Notes under the pieces: model-generated
Seen by the model: only the letters and a program-made list of their open reading frames with translations
Told to the model about the DNA's origin: nothing
The model's database searches: none
From: Trebonia sp.
GTDB lineage: Bacteria; Actinomycetota; Actinomycetes; Streptosporangiales; Streptosporangiaceae
Length of the DNA: 5,708 nucleotides
Reading direction: 5' to 3'
Assembly: GCA_030038035.1 (NCBI GenBank)
Contig: JASHPP010000446.1
Location: forward strand, 1 to 5,708
In this document: one piece after another, positions 1 through 5,708 of the stretch
Numbering within the stretch: position 1 is the stretch's first letter
Layout: every line of letters begins with the position of its first letter
Made by a program: the position numbers and the translations under genes

Positions 1-371
1 CCCTGTAAGTCTTCATAGTAGACAAGACTTGCGTGACGTACGCTTACCCATAACACTTGCGCCAAGGAAATACTTCCCGGACGCAGGCGGGATGGATGGC
101 CGCTTCCTCTAGGGTCCTGGCCCGTCGGTTGAACGCTCCCATCAGGCATCGCTGGTCGCCCGGCCACGTCATTGTCTTCGGACACAGGGCTATTCAGAGC
201 CTACTGAAGCGTTCGATACCGGCAGTCAACTAGGCATCCCGCGACAGTGGCCGACGCAACCCGACAGGCGGGATCTCGTTCGCATAGACGTGGTAAGCCT
301 TGGTTACTCATGACCGAGTGGCTCGCCTCGCAGCACAACTCGGCCTGCCCACAACTTGTACTAGGCAGTGA
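1..371. other. Stretch without recognisable gene
   Basis: I see no gene, tRNA or known RNA here. The sequence is visibly less GC-rich than the rest and has stops in most frames. The minus-strand frame that carries the end of the SAVED domain stays open down to 201, but its residues below about 372 are Cys/Ser-rich and resemble no domain I know, so I read this as run-through past a lost stop codon rather than coding sequence. The left edge holds one hairpin, listed separately. Confidence 0.5.
5..32. repeat. Small inverted repeat / hairpin
   Basis: AAGTCTT (7-13) and AAGACTT (24-30) are perfect inverted repeats around a 10-base spacer. One further G-U and one G-C pair extend the stem to 9 pairs. 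It has no U-run after it on the plus strand. It could be a weak terminator for a gene outside the window, an element end, or chance. Confidence 0.3.
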
Positions 372-494
372 AGTAAAGGCTGCTTCGTAACCCAGGGCGG
401 CTAGGTCCTCGTAGAGGATAGTTGGAGCGATGCGGTTCCAGCGATGGCCGAGGAGGACCGCGAGGCCCATTGGTGCGGCGAGGAATAGGTGAAC
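201..494 (-). pseudogene. Out-of-frame C-terminal end of the SAVED domain
   Basis: Read on the minus strand from 494, this frame begins VHLFLAAPMGLAVLLGHRWN and continues through PTILYEDLAALGYEAAFT, ending near 372. This has the look of the last strand and helices of a SAVED domain: the hydrophobic strand plus AAP, the GHRWN motif (449-435) and the PTxxYED segment. It continues exactly where the large metallopeptidase-SAVED frame turns into Pro/Arg-rich nonsense, so the two belong to one former gene separated by a frameshift near 495 (one extra base or two missing). Below 372 the frame runs on to a stop at 201 with no recognisable content. It is not a gene of its own. Confidence 0.7.
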
Positions 495-1779
495 GCGGGT
501 GGCCGCGAGCGGCGCGGCGTGCGGCGTCGCCGAGGCCGACCGCTAGTGCGCAGGCCTGTTCTGGCCCGGCGACGGCGTTGTCGCGCGGGCCGCCGGGCGG
601 TTCCAGAACGACTAGCCGGCCGACGGGTATGCGCTGGTCTTGCAGGAAGGCCTGGACGTCGGCGGTCATCGTGGTGGCCACCTCGATGGCTATCGCGATG
701 TCTTGGCCTTGTCCGATGTCGTACGCGGTGGATGTCGGTGTGGCCGGCGCGGTATAGGCCGCGTCGGAGGGCCATGGGGTGCCGCGTTGCATGACGGCGA
801 TGTCTGTGCTGGTGACCATCCGCAGTGCGGCGCCGACAGTGAAGGCCGGTGCCAGCCGGAAGCTACCGGTGATGGCGACGTGTGATGCTGTGCCGATATG
901 GGCGGGTATGGTTTCGATGTCGGCTTGCAGTTGCTGCCATGTCGCTGGCGCTTTCGGCCGCCGTTTGGCGTAGGCGTCGGTCCCGTCGAATCGGTCGACC
1001 CAGTCGATGGCGTACCCAGCAGCGCGTGTGCGCGGGCGGCGACATAGGCGGCGAACACCACGGTTCATGCGGCCGAGGGTCCGGGCCCGCATTAGGAGGG
1101 CTGCCAGTGAGACCTGCCATTTCTGTTTCAGCTGGAATAGGGCGGGCCAGTCGGCGCGGTCGGGCAGTTCGTCGGCGATGTCTTCGGCGGGCATGAGGAA
1201 GCCGGCGGCGAATTCGTGGGCCTGGTGCTCGACTTCTTTGACGCCCCAGATCTGGTCGCCGTGGACTACGAGGTGCCCGAGTTCGTGAGCGGCGTCGAAC
1301 CGGGATCGTGCCCGGTCGTTTTTATCGGTGCCGAGCACGACGACGGGCCGGTCATGAAACGGCAGGGAGAATGCGTCGACGTCGGCGGTGTCCAGGGGAA
1401 GGCGGATCACCAGAATGCCGTGTTTCTCGAGCATCCCCACGGTGTTCTGTACTGGGCCTTTGGGCAGCCTGAACGCCTGGCGCACCTGCCCGGCTGCTTC
1501 CTCTAGTTCCTCCCGTGGAGCTTGCAGGCCGGTGACGGGTATCTGCGGCACCGAGACGGGCCACAGGCCCGGCGTCCCTGCGGTCACAGCCAGGTCGTGC
1601 GCAATATGGGCTAGCGCCCGGGCGCGGCGCCCGTGGCTGACGGAGGTCCTGCGCAGCGACCGGAAAAACCCGTCATGAGTCTCGGTGAGCGGCAGTGAGA
1701 AAAATTGCCTGGGAACCCCAAGCGCGCTGGTCATCCGGTCCAGCGCGTCGGCGGCGACAAGGACGGCGCGGGCGTGCAC
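361..1779 (-). CDS. ImmA/IrrE-type metallopeptidase fused to a SAVED domain (5'-truncated, 3'-frameshifted; probable pseudogene)
   Basis: Residues 12-60 match the linker that follows the helix-turn-helix in XRE-type regulators (ALGVPRQFFS). Residues 105-235 are an ImmA/IrrE zinc peptidase: FDAAHELGHLVVH gives the HExxH ligands H165 and H169 with catalytic E166; EHQAHEFAAGFLMP (184-197) holds the likely third ligand E184; ALLMRARTLGRM closes the domain. Residues about 257-429 look like SAVED: a DWVDRFDG start, TGSFRLAPAFTVGAALRMVT (304-323), DIGQGQDIAIAIEVAT (354-369) and RLVVLEPPGG. SAVED domains bind cyclic oligonucleotides and switch on a fused effector, so a signal-activated protease is inferred. 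The GTG start (1779) has no ribosome binding site and no HTH upstream, so the N-terminus is lost. Residues from about 429 are out of frame. A further suspicious segment lies at the domain junction (1014-1061). Peptidase call is strong, SAVED call good, function inferred. Confidence 0.75.
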   Translation of the reverse strand: MHARAVLVAADALDRMTSALGVPRQFFSLPLTETHDGFFRSLRRTSVSHGRRARALAHIAHDLAVTAGTPGLWPVSVPQIPVTGLQAPREELEEAAGQVRQAFRLPKGPVQNTVGMLEKHGILVIRLPLDTADVDAFSLPFHDRPVVVLGTDKNDRARSRFDAAHELGHLVVHGDQIWGVKEVEHQAHEFAAGFLMPAEDIADELPDRADWPALFQLKQKWQVSLAALLMRARTLGRMNRGVRRLCRRPRTRAAGYAIDWVDRFDGTDAYAKRRPKAPATWQQLQADIETIPAHIGTASHVAITGSFRLAPAFTVGAALRMVTSTDIAVMQRGTPWPSDAAYTAPATPTSTAYDIGQGQDIAIAIEVATTMTADVQAFLQDQRIPVGRLVVLEPPGGPRDNAVAGPEQACALAVGLGDAARRAARGHPRSPIPRRTNGPRGPPRPSLEPHRSNYPLRGPSRPGLRSSLYFTA

Positions 1780-1815
1780 CGAGCGCCGCGGCGGAAGGCG
1801 CCGGCGGACCGGCCG

Positions 1816-2964
1816 ATGATTCCCGGCTCGGGGTTCCTCGGTGCCGTGCGTTCAGTGCACGAAGCGCTGGCGGGCGGCTGCCTGCGGGTGCTGAACACCG
1901 ACTGGGTGGCCGTGCACCGGCACCCGGCGAGCCCATCGGTGGCCAAGGACCTGCTGGCCTGGGGGATGTGCTGTTGTCACTCGGCGAACTGCGGGCGAAG
2001 TTTGCCGCGGCGCACGCGGCGTTCTTGCGGCGGTTCGACGCGGTCGGCGCGCATGACCAGGAAGGGTGCGCGGGCTTTCGTCCGGCAGGTGCGTCGGCTG
2101 AGTCGGCATCGTGACGTGGCCGATGCGATGGCCGCCGGGCAGGTCTCGGAGTCCTGCGGGCTGCAGATCACCGGCCTGGTGAACAAGCTTCCCGAGGAGC
2201 TGCGCGCCCAGACCGGCACGATCCTGCTGGACGCCGCGGCGGCGGGTGCCTTGCCGGAGGACCTGGCGCTGATCGCGGCCGCCGCCTGGGAGCAGTGGCG
2301 CGCACAGCACCCCGACCCCGACGACGACGACGGGTTCGACGACCGCTACCTGGCGGCCGGCACCACGTTCGGCGGCGCCGCCGTCCTCCGCGGCAACCTC
2401 ACCCCCGAATGCAACGCCGCCGTCCAGGCGGTGCTGGAGGCCCTCGGCAAGAAGGCCGGCCCCGAAGATCACCGCACCGAAGGGCAGCGTTTCCATGACG
2501 CGCTGCAGCTGGGCTGCGAGCTGCTGATCCGCGCCAGGATGGTGCCCGGCCGGGCCGGCGCCGACACCCAGGTGATCGCGCACATCCCGTTTCCCTGGCT
2601 GCGCTCCCAGCCCGGCGCCGCCGCGGTCGAGGAGGCCTGGCTCCGGGCCCGCGCCGGGCAGGCCGGCTACCTGACCGGCGCCGGCGCCGAGACCGCCGGC
2701 TGCGACGCGATGATCGTCCCGGTCGTCATCGGCCACGCCGACATGACCGTGATCGACACGATGATCGAGCTGGCCCTGTCGGCTGCCGGGCACCAGCTCC
2801 AGCCCAGGCCGCTGTCCCCGGACGCGCACGCCGCGCTGCGCTATGCCATCGCCCGGCTGGCGATCGACTTCGTCTCCGGCCCGCACGGCCTGGCCGGCCT
2901 GCTGCGCACCCGGCTGCTGTCCCCGCCGTACGCCACCCCGAGCCTGCCGCTGGACGTGGGCTAG
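1816..2964 (+). CDS. DUF222 (13E12-type) protein lacking its C-terminal HNH domain; probable pseudogene
   Basis: The frame is open from 1705, but recognisable protein begins at the ATG at 1816 (MIPGSGFLGAVRSVHEAL), giving 382 codons; the codons before it overlap the start of the opposing gene and look non-coding. The body is a DUF222 domain: VADAMAAGQVSES, KLPEELRAQTGTILLDAAAA, an acidic stretch before GFDDRY, GNLTPECNAAVQAVLEALGK and GPEDxRTEGQRFHDAL, then LRYAIARLAIDFVSGP and PYATPSLPLDVG. In this family the last motif normally leads into an HNH nuclease domain beginning with a Tyr codon; here a TAG stop falls at that point, where an IS630-type element starts. Codons from about 1957 to 2053 are Cys/Arg-rich, and the frame one base earlier reads better there (LLSLGELRAKFAAAHAAF). 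DUF222-HNH genes are multicopy in actinobacteria and their biological role is not established. Nuclease activity is not expected here. Confidence 0.75.
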   Translation: MIPGSGFLGAVRSVHEALAGGCLRVLNTDWVAVHRHPASPSVAKDLLAWGMCCCHSANCGRSLPRRTRRSCGGSTRSARMTRKGARAFVRQVRRLSRHRDVADAMAAGQVSESCGLQITGLVNKLPEELRAQTGTILLDAAAAGALPEDLALIAAAAWEQWRAQHPDPDDDDGFDDRYLAAGTTFGGAAVLRGNLTPECNAAVQAVLEALGKKAGPEDHRTEGQRFHDALQLGCELLIRARMVPGRAGADTQVIAHIPFPWLRSQPGAAAVEEAWLRARAGQAGYLTGAGAETAGCDAMIVPVVIGHADMTVIDTMIELALSAAGHQLQPRPLSPDAHAALRYAIARLAIDFVSGPHGLAGLLRTRLLSPPYATPSLPLDVG

Positions 2965-4010
2965 CCCTAGTGCCGTAGCAGGTTGGGTTTGCCCCGCGCG
3001 GACTTTCCCCGCAGGCGCAGATCGCCGAGACTGGGCCGGTGGGTGAACGGCTGCGGGTACGCGAGATCGACGATGACGAGGGACAGCGGCTGGTGCGGAT
3101 CATCCGCCGCGGCAGCGGGTCGGTGGTGACCTGGCGGCGGGCGCAGATGGTGCTGCTGTCCGCGCAGGGCATGGCTGTGCCCGCGATTGCCAAGGTGGCG
3201 TTCACCAGCGAGGACCGGGTCCGCGATGTGGTCCGGAACTTCAACGCGGACGGGTTCAGCTCCCTTTACCCGAAGTACAAGGGCGGCCGCCCGCCGAAGT
3301 TCACCCTGGGCCAGCGGCGGGAGATCAAGAAGATCGCCAAGTCCAAGCCGGCCGAGCATGACCTGCCGTTCTCCACCTGGAGCCTGGCCAAGCTGGCCGA
3401 TTTCCTGGTGGCCGAGGGGGTGGTCGACGACATCAGCCACGAGGGCCTGCGGGTCCTGCTCCGCGCCGAGGGCGTCACCTTTCAACGGATAAAGACGTGG
3501 AAGGCGTCGAAGGACCCGCGCTATGCGGAGAAGAAGGCGCGAGTGGAGCAGCTGTACGCGATCGCCGACCGTGAGGCAGTCCCGCAGGACGGCGACCCGC
3601 AGATCGTCTTTTGCCTGGATGAGTTCGGGCCGCTCAACCTGCAGCCGCGCCCGGGACGGCAGTGGGCCGCAGTCAGCGGTAAAAGGAAGGAGCCCGGCCG
3701 GGCGCCGCGGCCGCGGATGCGCGCCACCTACACGCGGACCGCCGGGGTCCGGCACCTGCTCGCCGCCTACGAGCTGGGCGAGGACAAGCTGTTCGGGCAC
3801 ATCAAGCCACGTAAGACCCGGGCCCGGTTCCTGGAGTTCTGCCGCTACCTGCGCTCCCTCTACCCGGCAACAACCCGGATCGCGATCATCTGCGACAACT
3901 TCAGCCCTCACCTCAGCACCCGCAAGGACCCCCGGGTGGGCACCTGGGCCAAGGCGAACAACGTCGAGATCGCCTACACGCCCACGAATTCGTCCTGGTT
4001 AAACCGCATC
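2964..4010 (+). mobile_element. IS630-family element, left part only
   Basis: The left boundary is placed at 2963/2964 because the DUF222 reading frame breaks at a TA dinucleotide (2962-2963), the target of IS630/Tc1-type elements. The right boundary is placed at about 4010, where the transposase stops resembling its family. The left end starts GCCCTAGTGCCGTAGCAGG; its reverse complement is not present between 4000 and 4116, so the right inverted repeat is missing from the window. Between the left end and the transposase start lie 74 bases without a gene. Confidence 0.6.
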
Positions 4011-4055
4011 CCCGTTAACCGGCCCTCGGCCCGGCGACACGCCCGGGCTGCCTGA
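3039..4055 (+). CDS. IS630-family transposase, C-terminally truncated
   Basis: This is a DDE transposase that would excise and insert the IS at TA sites. Residues about 33-90 form the winged helix-turn-helix DNA-binding part, ending in GGRPPKFT. The RNase H-like core follows: the first Asp is D194 (VFCLDEFGPLN), the second D286 (IICDNFSPH), and the third acidic residue should follow YTPTNSSWLNRI at position 325. Here residue 325 is Pro and the last 14 residues (PVNRPSARRHARAA) are unrelated, so the catalytic Glu and the C-terminal helix are gone. The product should be inactive. The start is GTG with only a weak upstream purine run. A TTA leucine codon, rare in high-GC actinomycetes, lies at 3999-4001 close to the breakpoint. 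Transposase identity is secure; the boundary is accurate to a few bases. Confidence 0.9.
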   Translation: MGERLRVREIDDDEGQRLVRIIRRGSGSVVTWRRAQMVLLSAQGMAVPAIAKVAFTSEDRVRDVVRNFNADGFSSLYPKYKGGRPPKFTLGQRREIKKIAKSKPAEHDLPFSTWSLAKLADFLVAEGVVDDISHEGLRVLLRAEGVTFQRIKTWKASKDPRYAEKKARVEQLYAIADREAVPQDGDPQIVFCLDEFGPLNLQPRPGRQWAAVSGKRKEPGRAPRPRMRATYTRTAGVRHLLAAYELGEDKLFGHIKPRKTRARFLEFCRYLRSLYPATTRIAIICDNFSPHLSTRKDPRVGTWAKANNVEIAYTPTNSSWLNRIPVNRPSARRHARAA

Positions 4056-4056
4056 C

Positions 4057-4074
4057 GTCCCCGCAGCTGGGGAC
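4057..4074. repeat. Perfect hairpin between transposase remnant and recombinase gene
   Basis: GTCCCC (4057-4062) and GGGGAC (4069-4074) pair perfectly around GCAGCT. A second, outer inverted repeat CCTGAC (4051-4056) and GTCAGG (4093-4098) brackets it. It lies 43 bases before the recombinase start. It may be a recombinase binding site near the element end, a terminator insulating the operon, or an operator; there is no U-run, so an ordinary terminator is less likely. Confidence 0.4.
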
Positions 4075-4104
4075 TGGCGGCGTCACACTGAGGTCAGGTG
4101 TCCC

Positions 4105-4113
4105 AGGGGAGGG
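4105..4113 (+). promoter_or_regulatory. Ribosome binding site of the tyrosine recombinase
   Basis: The purine run AGGGGAGGG ends 3 bases before the ATG at 4117. It is the clearest Shine-Dalgarno sequence in the window and fixes the start of the recombinase gene, although its spacing is somewhat short. Confidence 0.6.
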
Positions 4114-4116
4114 TCG

Positions 4117-5166
4117 ATGGGACAGCGTGTGGTGCTGGTCAGTGATGGTCACCGGGTCGAGGGGTGCGGCGCGGACGGTGAGCTGGTCAACCGGTTCCTG
4201 GCGCATCTGGGGTCGCGGGCGTTCTCACCGGCCACGGTCCGGGCTTATGCCTATGATCTGCTGAACTTCCTGCGGTTCCTGGCCGGGCGGAACGCCCGGC
4301 TGGCCGGCGTGGTGGCGACGGACTTGTTCGACTACCTGGACTGGCAGCAGCGTCCGGCGAGCACGGCGGGTCAGGCGGTGGTCCGGCTTGGCGCCGGCCG
4401 CGGGGCGGCGCCGGCCACGATGAACCGGCGGATCGCGGCGGTGCGCGGCCTGTTCGAGTTCGTGGTGATGACGGGGGCGCGGGCGGAGAACCCGGTGCCG
4501 GCGGCACGGCGGTCGACCGGCCTGCGGCCTGGCCGTCGCGGCCTGCTGGGGCATATCGGCCCGGGCCGGCCGCGCAGCGGCGGGCGGCTGGTGCGTCAGC
4601 CGCAGCGGCTGCCCGAGGCGCTGGAACCGGAGGACGTCGCGGCGTTCACAGCGGATCTGCGGACCTTCCGCGACCGGGCGATCACGCTGATGATGCTGCT
4701 GGGCGGGCTGCGGGCTGCGGAGGTCCGGTCGCTGCGGCTGGCCGATGTGGACATGGGGCTGCGCCGGGTGCGGGTGACCGGCAAGGGCGGCAGGGAACGC
4801 GTCGTCCCGGTGGACGGGGCGTTCTTCGCCGAGCTGGCCGCCTACCTGCGCGAGGAACGGCCCGCGTCGTGCCGGACGGCGGAGTGCTTCGTGGTGCTGC
4901 GCGGCCCGACGGCCGGGCAGCCGATGACCGAGGCTGGGCTGCGGCGGATTTTCCGCACCCACCGGCTGGCCTCGGGAGCGCTGCGGGTCCGGCCGCACCG
5001 GCTCAGGCATACCTATGGGACCGAGCTCGCCTCGGCTGGCATTGACCTGCTGGCGCTGCGGGAGCTGATGGGCCACGCCAACCCGGAGACCACGGCCGCC
5101 TATGTGCATCTGTCCCCGGAGACGCTGGCCGCTGAGTATGCCCGGGCCCGGGCGGCGGCCCGGTGA
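4117..5166 (+). CDS. Tyrosine recombinase/integrase, complete
   Basis: This 349-residue protein is a DNA strand-exchange enzyme of the XerC/phage-integrase superfamily, expected to act at the ends of the element that carries it. An N-terminal SAM-like core-binding domain spans residues about 22-118 (VNRFLAHLGSRAFSPATVRA, then NRRIAAVRGLFEFVV). A long basic Gly/Arg-rich linker (130-165) leads to the catalytic domain (about 168-345). All catalytic residues are present: R199 in GGLRAAEVRSL, K223 in TGKGGRERVVP, H294 and R297 in RPHRLRHTYG, H320 in LMGH and the nucleophile Y329 in TAAYVHLS. A strong ribosome binding site precedes the ATG. The stop overlaps the next start (GTGA), so the two are translationally coupled. 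The length is close to TnpA of Tn554-like elements. The enzyme appears functional; the target site is unknown. Confidence 0.93.
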   Translation: MGQRVVLVSDGHRVEGCGADGELVNRFLAHLGSRAFSPATVRAYAYDLLNFLRFLAGRNARLAGVVATDLFDYLDWQQRPASTAGQAVVRLGAGRGAAPATMNRRIAAVRGLFEFVVMTGARAENPVPAARRSTGLRPGRRGLLGHIGPGRPRSGGRLVRQPQRLPEALEPEDVAAFTADLRTFRDRAITLMMLLGGLRAAEVRSLRLADVDMGLRRVRVTGKGGRERVVPVDGAFFAELAAYLREERPASCRTAECFVVLRGPTAGQPMTEAGLRRIFRTHRLASGALRVRPHRLRHTYGTELASAGIDLLALRELMGHANPETTAAYVHLSPETLAAEYARARAAAR

Positions 5167-5708
5167 GCGCCCCGGCTGCCGTCACGCTGCGCCGCCAGGG
5201 GGCGCCGGACCTGCTGATTGCTTACGCCGACGCGGTCGCTGCGCTGCCGATCGGCCCGGACGGCCGGCGCCTGCGGCGCAATGCCGCCGGGCGGCTGCTA
5301 GCGGCTTATCCGCAGCTGGCGGCGTGGATGAGGCGGCCGACCCCGGCGCGGCTGGCCGACCTGAAGCGCACCGGCGCGTGGCCGTTCCTGACCTGGTGTT
5401 TCGTCGAGGGCCACCTCACGCCCGACCTTGATCTGCTGCTGGCCAAGACTCCCGGTGACCTTTACTTGCAGTGGGCCGCCCGGCATCCCGGCGACGTGCA
5501 GCAGATCACCGAGGTGGCGCAGCGGTTCGGGTGGAGCGCGAACTGGACCCGCGATGTGGCCCGCGGCGCCTTGGCCCTGATCTGCCTGACCGCGGGCAAG
5601 ACCCTCGCCGAGCTGGGCGACGGCGATTTCGCGGCCTTCGCCCAGGCCCTGGCCGGGGCACCCACGGCTGGCCGTGATGCCTGGATGCATAACTCCGCTC
5701 GCGTCTTC
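5163..5708 (+). CDS. Second gene of the recombinase operon, partial (candidate TnpB-like recombinase)
   Basis: The frame starts at GTG 5163, overlapping the upstream stop by 4 bases, and stays open for 182 codons to the right edge, so only the N-terminus is seen. It reads as a soluble, well-formed protein with strong G/C third-position use: SAPAAVTLRRQGAPDLLIAY, then GPDGRRLRRNAAGRLLAAYP, WPFLTWCFVEGHLTPDLDLL and ALICLTAGKTLAEL. There is no signal peptide or membrane segment. No catalytic motif is expected this early in a recombinase and none is seen. By position and coupling I infer a second, larger tyrosine recombinase as in Tn554-like or RIT operons. It has no good ribosome binding site of its own, which fits coupled translation. 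Coding status is firm; the family is inference. Confidence 0.7.
   Translation, partial: MSAPAAVTLRRQGAPDLLIAYADAVAALPIGPDGRRLRRNAAGRLLAAYPQLAAWMRRPTPARLADLKRTGAWPFLTWCFVEGHLTPDLDLLLAKTPGDLYLQWAARHPGDVQQITEVAQRFGWSANWTRDVARGALALICLTAGKTLAELGDGDFAAFAQALAGAPTAGRDAWMHNSARVF

Larger units (their letters stand above)
4011..5708 (+). mobile_element. Tandem tyrosine-recombinase element (left part)
   Basis: After the IS630 remnant, sequence of a different kind begins: about 100 bases with inverted repeats, then two overlapping genes in one operon, the first a complete tyrosine recombinase. Tandem, overlapping recombinase genes are the hallmark of Tn554-like and RIT elements. The left boundary is inferred from the transposase breakpoint; the right end is outside the window. 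It could instead be a lone integrase operon joined to the IS remnant by a deletion. Confidence 0.5.

Noticed and set aside
1780..1946. Possible displaced helix-turn-helix for the metallopeptidase in another minus-strand frame
   Set aside because: All three minus frames upstream of 1779 were read; none shows the XRE pattern (LTQ..LA...S...E.G).
2318..2343. GAC-rich run that looks like a short tandem repeat
   Set aside because: It encodes the acidic stretch before GFDDRY that belongs to this DUF222 subfamily; not an independent repeat.
1852..2886. 344-codon minus-strand open frame
   Set aside because: Antisense shadow of the DUF222 gene; Gly/Ala/Val-rich with no recognisable motif.
2967..3911. 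314-codon minus-strand open frame
   Set aside because: It lies antisense to the IS630 transposase, whose motifs are clear; its own translation resembles no family and reflects GC-rich codon structure.
4225..5109. 294-codon minus-strand open frame
   Set aside because: Antisense shadow of the tyrosine recombinase, which has a complete catalytic set on the plus strand.
1..5708. CRISPR array, tRNA or rRNA genes
   Set aside because: No regularly spaced repeats and no cloverleaf or rRNA-like segments were found, although a SAVED domain made a nearby CRISPR locus worth looking for.

Overview
The window is GC-rich DNA with strong G/C third-position bias. Together with a DUF222 (13E12-type) gene this points to a high-GC actinomycete; I cannot name the genus. 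It reads as a decaying defence or mobile-element island rather than a housekeeping region: almost every gene is truncated, frameshifted or part of a mobile element.

Layout. Positions 1-371 hold no recognisable gene, only a small hairpin at the left edge. On the minus strand, 361-1779 encodes an ImmA/IrrE-type zinc metallopeptidase (HELGH) joined in frame to what I read as a SAVED domain, the sensor of cyclic-oligonucleotide signals known from CBASS effectors and the type III CRISPR protease CalpL. The end of SAVED lies in another frame (494 down to about 372), so a frameshift near 495 breaks the gene. Its expected N-terminal XRE-type helix-turn-helix is missing at the head-to-head boundary with the next gene.

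On the plus strand, 1816-2964 is a DUF222 protein of the kind that normally ends in an HNH nuclease domain. It stops exactly where an IS630-type element begins at a TA dinucleotide, so the HNH domain is cut off. About 100 bases of its N-terminal half also read better in another frame. The IS630 transposase (3039-4055) is intact up to the residue before its third catalytic acidic position and then runs into unrelated sequence.

From about 4011 a second mobile element begins. It carries a complete tyrosine recombinase (4117-5166) with all catalytic residues, followed with a 4-base GTGA overlap by a second gene that runs off the right edge. This tandem layout resembles the recombinase operons of Tn554-like and RIT (recombinase-in-trio) elements.

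Interpretation. The right part looks nested: DUF222-HNH gene, interrupted by IS630, in turn interrupted or truncated by a tandem-recombinase element. The most interesting item is the protease-SAVED fusion, a candidate signal-activated protease now probably a pseudogene. No nucleotide cyclase is visible here.
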